From contig CAJBBC010000007.1 of NCBI GenBank assembly GCA_903951185.1, positions 1-9,296 on the forward strand: 9,296 nucleotides of DNA. Reading direction: 5' to 3'. Below are positions 1-7,252 of this stretch, piece by piece. Position numbers and translations under genes: made by a program. Source of the DNA: an uncultured Actinomycetes bacterium (GTDB lineage Bacteria > Actinomycetota > Actinomycetes > S36-B12 > UBA5976). The notes beneath the pieces are model-generated. The model had not been told where the DNA came from. It worked only from the letters and a program-made list of their open reading frames with translations, and made no database searches. How positions within the stretch are numbered: the first letter of the stretch is position 1; the number at the start of each line of letters is the position of its first letter.

Positions 1-821
1 CCACCAGCTAGCACATCAATAGCTTCTTGCACTTCAAGCGCATTGCCAGCAGTTAGCCCTAACGGAACGTCCATTGCTGTTAAAAGTGCACGAGTTGTTA
101 CGCCTGCATCATTTCCAATCGCCACCATAGTGGTAGCCAATTCGCGCGCTTGGTCGACTGTTTTCATAAATGCACCAGAACCAACTTTTACATCAAGAAC
201 TAGAGCACCAGTACCTTCAGCAATTTTCTTACTCATAATGGAAGCTGAAATAAGCGGAATAGATTCAACGGTGGCCGTGACATCGCGCAATGCATAGATG
301 CGACGATCAGCGGGCGCAAGTGTTTCACTGGCCGCGCAAATAACTGCGCCTGTTTGATTAAGCACGTCAAACATTTCTTGATTCGAAAGTTTTGCCCGCC
401 AGCCAGATATAGATTCAAGTTTGTCTAAAGTTCCACCAGTATGGCCAAGTCCACGTCCAGAAAGTTGTGGCACACTAACTCCGCATGCGGCAACAAGCGG
501 CGCCAACGGCAAAGTTATTTTGTCACCTACGCCACCAGTTGAATGTTTATCAGCAGTTGATTTGCCTAATTTAGACCAGTCCATAGTTTCGCCAGAATTA
601 ATGTAAGCCTGAGTCCATCGAACTATTTCTCGTCGGTTCATTCCATTTAATAAAATCGCCATGGCCATCGATGACATTTGTTCTTCGGCAATTACATTTC
701 GCACGTAAGCATCGACAAACCAATCGATTTGAGAATCGTTTAGTTCGCCCCGGTCACGTTTAACCGCGATGACTTCAGGAGCGGCATATGGTTCAGGTTT
801 TGAATTATTCATTACACCCAT
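1..821 (-). CDS. deoA: Thymidine (pyrimidine-nucleoside) phosphorylase, C-terminal part outside window
   Basis: Cytosolic enzyme that splits thymidine, deoxyuridine and possibly uridine with phosphate into free base and (deoxy)ribose-1-phosphate. The minus-strand frame is open from 821 to the window edge: 273 codons plus 2 nt, so roughly the last third of a usual 430-440 residue protein is missing. Numbering from the ATG at 819-821, KHSTGGVGDK is at 92-101 and the family signature SGRGLGHTGGTLDKLE at 121-136. Counterparts of the E. coli DeoA active-site residues His85, Arg171, Ser186 and Lys190 fall at H93, R179, S194 and K198 with identical spacing. An in-frame ATG at 810-812 is an equally possible start; neither has a clear Shine-Dalgarno. 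It lies 59 nt after cdd and is probably the next operon gene. Family knowledge does not let me separate thymidine-specific from broad pyrimidine phosphorylases from this fragment. Confidence 0.95.
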   Translation of the reverse strand, partial: MGVMNNSKPEPYAAPEVIAVKRDRGELNDSQIDWFVDAYVRNVIAEEQMSSMAMAILLNGMNRREIVRWTQAYINSGETMDWSKLGKSTADKHSTGGVGDKITLPLAPLVAACGVSVPQLSGRGLGHTGGTLDKLESISGWRAKLSNQEMFDVLNQTGAVICAASETLAPADRRIYALRDVTATVESIPLISASIMSKKIAEGTGALVLDVKVGSGAFMKTVDQARELATTMVAIGNDAGVTTRALLTAMDVPLGLTAGNALEVQEAIDVLAG

Positions 822-880
822 CTTGCCACGCAAAATAGATGTAAGTTAGCCCGAGCTTTCTTGAATTAGCGCCTATTGAA

Positions 881-1273
881 CTAACGTTCAATTAAATCGT
901 CAGGTCCAAATGCATCAGGCAAAATTTCGGACATTGGTTTAATTCCAGAAACTGAATCTAATAAGCATTCGGCGCCGCCATGTTCCCAAAGTAGCTGGCG
1001 ACATCTGCCGCATGGCATCAGCGCGTTACCGTGCCGATCCACACAAGCAACAGCAATAAGTCGCCCGCCACCGGAATTAATTAAATTCGAAACTAAACCA
1101 CATTCGGCGCATAACCCGATTCCATAAGAAGCATTCTCAACATTGCAACCAGAAATAATTCGGCCATCGTCTACTAAAGCAGCGACTCCGACTGGAAAAT
1201 CTGAGTAAGGAGCGTATGCATTACGCATAGCTTCTTGCGCTTTTAGTCGCAGTAAATCCCAATCGATATTCAT
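881..1273 (-). CDS. cdd: Cytidine deaminase
   Basis: Zinc enzyme converting cytidine and deoxycytidine to uridine and deoxyuridine, feeding the phosphorylase encoded next. The 130-residue product has the length of homotetrameric cytidine deaminases. Visible motifs are NVENASYG (44-51), the zinc/catalytic CAE with Cys55 and Glu57, and PCGRC with Cys88 and Cys91, giving the three-cysteine zinc site. The CAEC, LMPCGRC and ILPDAFGPDDL stretches match the mycobacterial form as I remember it. I place the start at the ATG at 1271-1273, which gives the normal N-terminus (MNIDWDLL), 7 nt after the permease stop. An upstream in-frame ATG at 1315 would add 14 unfamiliar residues and overlap the permease by 35 nt. 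No strong Shine-Dalgarno is seen, so translation is probably coupled to the permease gene. Confidence 0.96.
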   Translation of the reverse strand: MNIDWDLLRLKAQEAMRNAYAPYSDFPVGVAALVDDGRIISGCNVENASYGIGLCAECGLVSNLINSGGGRLIAVACVDRHGNALMPCGRCRQLLWEHGGAECLLDSVSGIKPMSEILPDAFGPDDLIER

Positions 1274-1280
1274 AACAGAC

Positions 1281-2504
1281 TTAATGTGATTCACCGCGCC
1301 GATAAATAACGCCATCAGCAGCCGGTGGCCTCAAACTTTGTGATGCGGTTGCCAGTACTAACAAAGTTGTTACGTACGGAGCGACTAGAGCAACTTCAGT
1401 TGGCATTTTTGTGGTGAATAAGAAGGCACTCATAAGCGCAGCTCCCAGTAAACCAAGTGCAGCGCCAGTGCCACGCATTCCGCGAGCCACCATTAGAACA
1501 GCGATACCGATCAAAATAATGGCGCCCAGCAATGTTAACCCGCCAATATTTGATTCATCTCGCAACTGCAAGGCGTTAATGTAGCCAAAGATAGTTGCGC
1601 CAGCAGCAGTGCCGCCTGGTCGCCAGTTACCAAAAATCATTGTTGCTAAACCAATGTATCCGCGGCCGGCTGTTTGTCCTTCGCGATAGACGTTTGTACC
1701 AACTATTGCTAAGTAGGCACCAGCTAAACCAGCAAGCGCACCCGAAATAGTTACTGCAATGTATTTGTATTTGTAAACGCTTACGCCAAGGGATTCCGCG
1801 GCCCAAGGATTTTCACCAGCACTGCGGACGCGCAAGCCAAATGATGTTTTCCAAAGTATGAACGCAGTCAAAATGAATAATGCAATCGCAATCAAAGTGA
1901 TTATTGATACTTGATAGAAAAGTCCTGAAAGGAGACCAGCGGCATCACTGATGAAAAAAATACCTTCTTTTTGTAAAGCCGAAAGCGGTTCAGAAATTTC
2001 AGTGATAGTAAACGAAGGTAAAGCCGAAACTGGCGGTGATTGAGTTTGACCACCACCAGGTGCATTTTCAAACGCAAGCTTTGCTAAGAATTGAGTTAAG
2101 CCCAAACCCAGAATGTTGATTGCAGTTCCAGCAATTATTTGATCTACGCCAAAAGACACTGTCACAATTGCAAAAATCAACGCACCGAGTGCACCGTAAG
2201 TTACTGCAGCGGCGATAGCAACCCATGGCCCCCATTGCCAACCGGCCCAACCTGCACCGAATGTTCCGAGAATCATCATGCCTTCTAAACCGATGTTCGC
2301 AACACCAGAGCGCTCTGACCAAATACCGCCGAGCCCAGCTAAACCAATGGGTACTGCTAATCCAATAGCTGCACCGAATGTTCCGGTACTTGATAAGTCA
2401 CCACTGTCGGCAAATGTGCGCGCTAATGAAAGTGTTGTGACTCCAATTAAGAGGAAGAAAAGTATGCGAACAAATTTTGCTTGCGGAAGAGTAATTCGAG
2501 CCAT
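1281..2504 (-). CDS. nupQ: Nucleoside ABC transporter permease (NupQ-like)
   Basis: Second inner-membrane subunit of a BMP-type nucleoside importer (BPD_transp_2 permease family). The 407 residues form about ten hydrophobic segments, starting near 12-29 and 42-60. The hallmark IWSERSGVANIGLEGMM is at 61-77; a cytoplasmic loop GLRVRSAGENPWAAESLG at 223-240 is the likely contact with the ATPase, and RGYIGLATMIFGNWRP lies at 281-296. Its ATG shares one base with the TAA of the preceding permease (TAATG), with GGGAG about 7 nt upstream inside that gene, so the two permeases are translationally coupled and made in equal amounts as expected for a heterodimer. The symbol follows Bacillus NupNOPQ naming; the substrate range within nucleosides is inferred from neighbouring cdd and deoA, not from the permease itself. 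Confidence 0.92.
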   Translation of the reverse strand: MARITLPQAKFVRILFFLLIGVTTLSLARTFADSGDLSSTGTFGAAIGLAVPIGLAGLGGIWSERSGVANIGLEGMMILGTFGAGWAGWQWGPWVAIAAAVTYGALGALIFAIVTVSFGVDQIIAGTAINILGLGLTQFLAKLAFENAPGGGQTQSPPVSALPSFTITEISEPLSALQKEGIFFISDAAGLLSGLFYQVSIITLIAIALFILTAFILWKTSFGLRVRSAGENPWAAESLGVSVYKYKYIAVTISGALAGLAGAYLAIVGTNVYREGQTAGRGYIGLATMIFGNWRPGGTAAGATIFGYINALQLRDESNIGGLTLLGAIILIGIAVLMVARGMRGTGAALGLLGAALMSAFLFTTKMPTEVALVAPYVTTLLVLATASQSLRPPAADGVIYRRGESH

Positions 2505-3616
2505 TACTTACTCCCTTCTGAACTAGTTGAAACATTTGCATGAGCGCCAGCAAGTGCTTTACCAACATTTTGTTGTTGCGTTTTAACGCGGTTACGTCTG
2601 ACCAACTCATATGCAACAACAACTGAAAGCACGATCACACCTTGCATAATTGTCACAATCTCTCGTGGCACACCTTCTAAGTCAAGAATTTGACTTGAGA
2701 CATCTAGGAAAGCCCAAAGTAGTGCGCCGAAAGCAATTCCAATCGGATTATTCCGACCAAGCAGTGCAATTGCGATTCCTGTAAAACCGTAGTTAGCCGG
2801 AAAGTTCAAAGTGTACGAAAATTCTTTTCCAAGTAAGTCAGGTAAACCAACCAATCCGGCAATTGCTCCAGATGCCAACATCGCATAAATAGTCATCCGC
2901 TTACTATTGACACCACTGGCAGTTGCGGCGGATGGCGAAAGACCACTTGCCCGCAAGTCATAACCAAAACGAGTTCTATTCAAAACTACCCAGTAAATAA
3001 TGCCAACTGCGATAGCGATAAAAAAGAATCCATATATTTTTACTTTTGGATCGATAAGGGCGTATCCGGCTAGTCTTGCGCCCTCTTGAATTTTTGGTGT
3101 GCCACGGACATTCACTTTTACTTCAGTTCCAATATTTGTTTGCACAATTACGTAGCTGATAATTCCGATCGCAATAAAATTCAACATAATTGTTGAAATA
3201 ACTTCACTTATTCCGCGGGCAACTTTAAGCCAAGCTGCCACACCAGCCCAAAGCGCACCGATAAACATCGCTACCAAGATTGCAACAACTGCAGCTAGTG
3301 GGCCAGGCATGGAAATCCAACCAGCAACAGCGCCAGCCGTCATTGCCGCCAAACGGTATTGCCCATTTACCCCAATGTTAAAAATATTCATTTTGAAACC
3401 AATGGCCACGGCGACTGCACTTAAATAGTAAGTAGTTGCAGTATTTGTTATCAGCGTTAAAGATCTAGTTGATGTGCCATAGTCATACATTTTGCTAAAT
3501 ACTTCAAAAATATTGGCACCAAATGCAGCCAAAATTAATGCTGTGACAATCAAAGAAAAAGTTATAGCCAACATTGGCGCAGTTAGTACATCCAGTAATT
3601 TACGGATTTTTGTCAT
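2504..3616 (-). CDS. nupP: Nucleoside ABC transporter permease (NupP-like)
   Basis: First inner-membrane subunit of the importer, same superfamily as the following permease. The 370-residue protein has a hydrophobic N-terminal anchor at about 14-34 and further membrane segments through 340, then a short polar tail. Family landmarks are GFKMNIFNIGVNGQ (73-86), RGISEVISTIMLNFIA (134-149), the cytoplasmic TRFGYDLRASGLSPSAA (215-231) and GFTGIAIALLGRNNPIGI (277-294). The start ATG overlaps the ATPase stop as ATGA (4 nt) and has GGAG 7 nt upstream, which settles the start. It is expected to pair with the next permease and the double ATPase to import nucleosides delivered by the BMP lipoprotein. 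The length and motif order are normal and nothing is missing. Confidence 0.93.
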   Translation of the reverse strand: MTKIRKLLDVLTAPMLAITFSLIVTALILAAFGANIFEVFSKMYDYGTSTRSLTLITNTATTYYLSAVAVAIGFKMNIFNIGVNGQYRLAAMTAGAVAGWISMPGPLAAVVAILVAMFIGALWAGVAAWLKVARGISEVISTIMLNFIAIGIISYVIVQTNIGTEVKVNVRGTPKIQEGARLAGYALIDPKVKIYGFFFIAIAVGIIYWVVLNRTRFGYDLRASGLSPSAATASGVNSKRMTIYAMLASGAIAGLVGLPDLLGKEFSYTLNFPANYGFTGIAIALLGRNNPIGIAFGALLWAFLDVSSQILDLEGVPREIVTIMQGVIVLSVVVAYELVRRNRVKTQQQNVGKALAGAHANVSTSSEGSK

Positions 3617-5139
3617 GCTGCAGCTCCTGCACCAGTCATTGCATTACCAAGGATTTGCGGAGTAACGGTTGTTGGATCTGCGTCCGCTACAAATTTGCCA
3701 CGCAAAATAACTTTGAGTGAATCGCTTAAGCCAATTAGTTCATCTAAGTCAGCACTAATAAGTAGAACAGCTAAACCGGCAGCACGCGCAGCACGCAAGT
3801 GATCCCAAATAGCGGCTTGGGCGCCAACATCAACACCGCGAGTTGGATGTGCGGCGATTAAGAGTTTTGGATTACCAGACATTTCGCGACCAACAATCAA
3901 TTTTTGTTGGTTGCCTCCGGATAGTGCGCTGGCGAATACATCTATATTCGGCGTGCGCACATCGTATTCATTAACTATTCGCTGCGTATCAGATTTGGCT
4001 GAAGCTGGCGTAAGCCAGAATCCTTTTGAATTAGGTGGCAAAGTTTGGTGACCTAACATCCGATTTTCCCAAAGTGGAGCTTCAAGGAGCAAGGCTTGGC
4101 GCTGGCGATCTTCAGGGATATAAGCAATCCCATGTTCGCGACGTTTACGTGTTGGCCAGTTTGAAATATTGTGTTCTAAGAATTGAACGGTTCCAGAAGA
4201 TTTTACGATACCGAGAAGTGCATCTAAAAGTTCTGATTGACCGTTACCTTCAACGCCAGCAATTCCAACAATTTCGCCGGCATGAATTTTAAAACTAACG
4301 TGATCAACTATTGCTTTTCCACTTTCGGTATGTACAGCTAAATCATTTACAACTAGCACTGCATTATTTGTCACAGTACTTTCAGTCGTTGCTGGCGTTG
4401 GTAGTTCACTACCAACCATCATTTCAGCTAAGTCTTGAGCAGTAACATTTTGAATTTTTGGATTAACTGAACCAACGGTCGTGCCCGCGCGCATCACTGT
4501 GATTTCATCAGCGATCTCTAAAACCTCATCAAGTTTGTGGCTGATAAAAATAATCGTGATTCCTTCAGATTTCAAATCACCAAGTGCTCTAAAGAGTTCA
4601 TCAACTTCGTGTGGAACTAAGACTGCAGTTGGTTCATCTAAAATAAGGATATTCGCGCCGCGGTATAAAACTTTTAAAATTTCAATTCTCTGACGATCAC
4701 CAACACCAAGTTCAGAGACGTATTCATTTAATGGGAGCTCGAGTCGGTAGCGTTTAGCAATGTCAGTTACTTGTTTAGCAGCACCAGCAAAATCAAGTTT
4801 CACACCCTTTTTTAATTCGCTACCTAAAATTATGTTTTCTAAAACCGTTAAATTATCGGCGAGCATAAAGTGTTGATGAACCATGCCAACACCAACGTTA
4901 ATTGCGTCGGATGGTGATTCGAAAACTAAAGCTTTTCCGTCGACCAGTATTTTACCTTCGTCAGCTTTCTGCATTCCGTAGAGAATTTTCATCAAAGTAG
5001 ATTTACCCGCACCATTTTCACCAACGATGGCATGTGCCGAACCCTTACGAACTTTTAAGTTCACATTGCTATTGGCAACAACACCAGGAAATCGTTTGCA
5101 GATATCAACTAACTCGACTGCATTTAATGTTTCAGACAT
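3613..5139 (-). CDS. nupO: Nucleoside ABC transporter, double ATP-binding subunit (NupO-like)
   Basis: Cytoplasmic motor of the importer: two ABC domains fused in 508 residues, as in sugar and nucleoside (carbohydrate uptake type 2) ATPases. Domain 1 has Walker A GENGAGKST (40-48), Q-loop MVHQH (86-90), signature LGVGDRQR (144-151), Walker B ILILDEP (164-170) and H-loop His201. Domain 2 is the degenerate partner usual in this family: its Walker A position reads GVEGNGQSEL (295-304), lacking the lysine, its signature LSGGNQQK (406-413) is good, its Walker B region reads LLIAAHPTRG (426-435) and its H-loop region ISADLDE (461-467). So one site is expected to hydrolyse ATP and the other mainly to bind it. 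The gene starts 118 nt after the lipoprotein gene, with a strong hairpin in the gap, and overlaps the first permease by 4 nt. Only a weak purine-rich stretch precedes the ATG. Confidence 0.95.
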   Translation of the reverse strand: MSETLNAVELVDICKRFPGVVANSNVNLKVRKGSAHAIVGENGAGKSTLMKILYGMQKADEGKILVDGKALVFESPSDAINVGVGMVHQHFMLADNLTVLENIILGSELKKGVKLDFAGAAKQVTDIAKRYRLELPLNEYVSELGVGDRQRIEILKVLYRGANILILDEPTAVLVPHEVDELFRALGDLKSEGITIIFISHKLDEVLEIADEITVMRAGTTVGSVNPKIQNVTAQDLAEMMVGSELPTPATTESTVTNNAVLVVNDLAVHTESGKAIVDHVSFKIHAGEIVGIAGVEGNGQSELLDALLGIVKSSGTVQFLEHNISNWPTRKRREHGIAYIPEDRQRQALLLEAPLWENRMLGHQTLPPNSKGFWLTPASAKSDTQRIVNEYDVRTPNIDVFASALSGGNQQKLIVGREMSGNPKLLIAAHPTRGVDVGAQAAIWDHLRAARAAGLAVLLISADLDELIGLSDSLKVILRGKFVADADPTTVTPQILGNAMTGAGAAA

Positions 5140-5196
5140 TATTTCTGGCCACTTCTCTTTAGAACTTTTCCTTACCCAAACTTACGACTTCTGGAG

Positions 5197-5236
5197 ATAA
5201 AAGTGTGGCTCGGGTGGATATTTCCACCCGAGCCAC
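5197..5236 (-). terminator. Intrinsic terminator or attenuator between lipoprotein and ATPase genes
   Basis: On the minus strand the gap after the BMP gene contains a perfect 14-bp stem (arms 5223-5236 and 5205-5218) with a 4-nt loop, followed by ACTTTTATCT. The arms read GTGGCTCGGGTGGA and its complement. The hairpin starts 21 nt after the lipoprotein stop codon and ends about 65 nt before the ATPase start. The U-tract is only four U in a row, so partial readthrough is likely. This would give more lipoprotein than transporter mRNA, the usual stoichiometry of binding-protein systems. A 3'-end stabilising hairpin left after processing would look the same. Confidence 0.75.
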
Positions 5237-5257
5237 CACTATTTGGTTATTTACTGA

Positions 5258-6313
5258 TTACTCAGCAGCAACTTTAACTGCGCCGCTCTTGATTGTTTCA
5301 GCAGCAGCATCAGCAGCAGCCTTGAAATCATTTACAGCTGGGTTAGAAGTTGCGTAGCCAACACCATCGCGTGATAGGTCGAAGTTCTGAACACCAACAA
5401 GTGGTGCACCGTTTACAACGCCCTTAATCACTTCGAATACAGCTACGTCAACGCGCTTTAGCATCGAAGTAAGGATTACATCCTTAACATCAGCTAGAGA
5501 TGGCACTGTGTACTGATCTGAGTCAACACCAATTGCCCATAGACCCTTTTCAGGTCCACCGGCTGCTTGGATTGCTTGGAACATACCTAGACCTGAACCA
5601 CCAGCAGCTGCGTATGCAATGTCAACACCTTTGTCGATCATTGCTGCAGTTGCGGCTTTAGCCTTATCTGGAACGTTCCATGCTGTGTTGTCACCAGCAG
5701 GACCCATGTATTTAGATTCAACAACGATGTCTGGGTTAACAGACTTCGCACCCTGAATGTAGCCAGCTTCGAATGCCTTGATTAGTGGAATTTCCATACC
5801 ACCAATGAAACCAATTTTGCCTGACTTGCTTGCTGTAGCAGCAATAACACCAGTTAGGTATGAACCTTGTTCAGCAGCGAATATCAAGCTACCAACGTTT
5901 GCACCTTCGACTACTGAGTCAACGATTGCGAATGTGGTATCTGGGAATTCAGCAGCAACAGTTCCAACAGCAGCGCTGTACATGAAACCAACTGCAATAA
6001 CTGGGTTGTAACCTTCTGTTGCTAGAAGACGTAGACGTTCTTCACGGCTTGCATCAGTTTCGTCAGCACCTGCTTCAACTTCCTTGATTTCTACACCAAG
6101 TTCAGATTCTGCACGTTGTAGACCAGCGTATGCAGCGTCGTTGAATGAACCGTCGCCCTTGCCGCCGACATCGTAAGCAAGGCCTACTTTGACACCACTT
6201 GCTGCGCCACTTGGCGCCGCACTTGCGGTTGCGCTTTCGTCTGAACCGCCACAAGCACTAAGTACTAGCGCAGCTGCAGCCATAACGGAAGCGAGTTTTA
6301 CACCCTTCAACAC
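5258..6313 (-). CDS. nupN: BMP-family nucleoside-binding lipoprotein (NupN/BmpA-like)
   Basis: Extracytoplasmic substrate-binding lipoprotein that captures nucleosides and hands them to the permeases. The 351-residue product has a short basic N-terminus, a hydrophobic core and the lipobox LSAC, with lipidated Cys21, followed by a Ser/Ala/Gly-rich linker to about 40. The BMP domain (PF02608-type) runs from 41 to the end: GLAYDVGGKGDGSFNDAAY at 44-62, GFIGGMEIPLI at 168-178, and IGVDSDQY at 261-268, all characteristic of the BmpA/PnrA/Med family. The start is a GTG at 6311-6313 preceded by AGGAG at 6-nt spacing; an adjacent TTG would shift it by one codon. It is the first operon gene and divergent from upp. 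Members of this family bind purine or pyrimidine nucleosides; the pyrimidine genes downstream make cytidine, uridine and deoxynucleosides plausible ligands, but that is inference. Confidence 0.95.
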   Translation of the reverse strand: MLKGVKLASVMAAAALVLSACGGSDESATASAAPSGAASGVKVGLAYDVGGKGDGSFNDAAYAGLQRAESELGVEIKEVEAGADETDASREERLRLLATEGYNPVIAVGFMYSAAVGTVAAEFPDTTFAIVDSVVEGANVGSLIFAAEQGSYLTGVIAATASKSGKIGFIGGMEIPLIKAFEAGYIQGAKSVNPDIVVESKYMGPAGDNTAWNVPDKAKAATAAMIDKGVDIAYAAAGGSGLGMFQAIQAAGGPEKGLWAIGVDSDQYTVPSLADVKDVILTSMLKRVDVAVFEVIKGVVNGAPLVGVQNFDLSRDGVGYATSNPAVNDFKAAADAAAETIKSGAVKVAAE

Positions 6314-6427
6314 GGAGGGCTCCTCTCGTAATTAACTTTGTGAATATCACATTGTTAATAAATAGTTTAATTGCAAGGGGTTTACCCGCGCGCAGGGTGG
6401 TCAGGTGTTCGCACTTCGTCATCAAGT

Positions 6428-6544
6428 TGTGACCTTAGTTTTTAAGTTGAGTCACACTAGTCACACCTGTAACAAACTTCGCCAAACCGAAGCGACCTAC
6501 TAGTGCGCCGACTAACAGCGCAGTCACTCGCGTAACCTTTACTT
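6428..6544. promoter_or_regulatory. Divergent control region with GTCACA repeats and candidate upp promoters
   Basis: The 231-nt gap between the divergent lipoprotein and upp genes must hold both promoters. I see GTCACAC twice in tandem (6451-6457 and 6460-6466) and its inverse TTGTGAC at 6428-6434, so TGTGAC and GTCACA form a perfect inverted pair. For upp, TAACCT at 6533-6538 fits an actinobacterial TANNNT -10 box six nt before the GTG, implying a leaderless message. An alternative is TTGAGT (6447-6452), a 17-nt spacer and TAACAA (6470-6475), which overlaps the repeats. For the lipoprotein gene the AT-rich stretch 6341-6376 is the likely promoter area, but no box there is convincing. The operator role is inference from repeat position. 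Confidence 0.4.
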
Positions 6545-7183
6545 GTGCGCATACTTATCACTGAACATCCGTTGATTTCACATAAATTAACCACACTTCG
6601 CGATGAAAACACCCCTTCACCCACTTTTCGGCAGTTAACTGAAGAACTGGTTACGTTACTTGCGTATGAAGCAACTCGAGATATTCAAACTAAAGAAGTA
6701 AAAATAAAAACTCCAGTTACACAAACAACTGGTTTAAGAATTAGCGATCCAACTCCAGTTGTAATTCCAATCCTGCGCGCAGGTCTTGGAATGCTCGAAG
6801 GTATGACTAAATTGCTACCCACAGCTGAAGTTGGTTTCTTAGGTATGGTTCGCGACGAAGAAACTCTTTTAGCTTCAACTTATGCAGACCGTATCCCAGG
6901 TAATTTATCTGGTCGCCAAGTTTTTTTACTCGATCCAATGTTGGCAACCGGTGGGACACTTATTTCGGCGATTGAGTTAATGCTTGAGCGTGGTGCAAAA
7001 AATGTTGTAGCCATTACTTTACTTAGTGCCCCTGAAGGTATTTCTGCAATAGAAAAAGCATTTGCTGGAAAAGATGTAGACATCACAATCGTTACCGGTG
7101 CGCTAGACGAGAAATTGAATGAAAAGGGTTACATCGTTCCTGGTCTTGGTGATGCAGGCGATCGACTCTTTGGTGTTGTTTAA
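6545..7183 (+). CDS. upp: Uracil phosphoribosyltransferase
   Basis: Cytosolic salvage enzyme making UMP from uracil and PRPP; it would use uracil released by the phosphorylase of the opposite operon. The 212-residue length is normal. Landmarks are the N-terminal EHPLISHKLTTLRDE (7-21), LRAGLGMLEGM (77-87), the PRPP-binding loop DPMLATGGT (130-138), VAITLLSAPEGI (155-166) and the C-terminal uracil-binding GYIVPGLGDAGDRLFG (195-210). The GTG at 6545-6547 aligns with the usual family start and no earlier start is needed. No Shine-Dalgarno precedes it, but TAACCT lies 6 nt upstream, so the transcript may begin at the start codon. The gene is divergent from the uptake operon and not fused or truncated. 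Confidence 0.97.
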   Translation: MRILITEHPLISHKLTTLRDENTPSPTFRQLTEELVTLLAYEATRDIQTKEVKIKTPVTQTTGLRISDPTPVVIPILRAGLGMLEGMTKLLPTAEVGFLGMVRDEETLLASTYADRIPGNLSGRQVFLLDPMLATGGTLISAIELMLERGAKNVVAITLLSAPEGISAIEKAFAGKDVDITIVTGALDEKLNEKGYIVPGLGDAGDRLFGVV

Positions 7184-7231
7184 GTTAATTAACAACAGCC
7201 AGTTACATCTATGCAAGATGCACACTCAATT

Positions 7232-7252
7232 TAATATTGAGAGAATAGAGCT
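7232..7252 (+). promoter_or_regulatory. Candidate -10 box and start region of the MenJ-like gene
   Basis: TAATAT at 7232-7237 is a good -10 match. It would start transcription around 7244, leaving a very short leader with the purine-rich GAATAGAG before the ATG at 7253. The 69-nt gap after upp also contains a weak AT-rich inverted repeat (TGTTGTT at 7174-7180 and AACAACA at 7191-7197) without a U-tract, so readthrough from upp cannot be excluded. No convincing -35 box was found. Confidence 0.35.

Noticed and set aside
1274..1315. Upstream ATG extending cytidine deaminase by 14 residues
   Set aside because: The extension is not family-like and would overlap the permease gene by 35 nt, while the ATG at 1273 gives the normal 130-residue enzyme.
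4035..4693. Plus-strand open frames inside the ATPase gene
   Set aside because: They are antisense shadows of a well-supported gene, without family motifs or ribosome binding sites.
6314..6427. Riboswitch in the leader of the lipoprotein gene
   Set aside because: I found only short unconvincing stems and no recognisable conserved aptamer core such as a purine or preQ1 motif.
7174..7197. Inverted repeat around the upp stop codon as a terminator
   Set aside because: The stem is only 7 bp and AT-rich, and no U-tract follows it on either strand.
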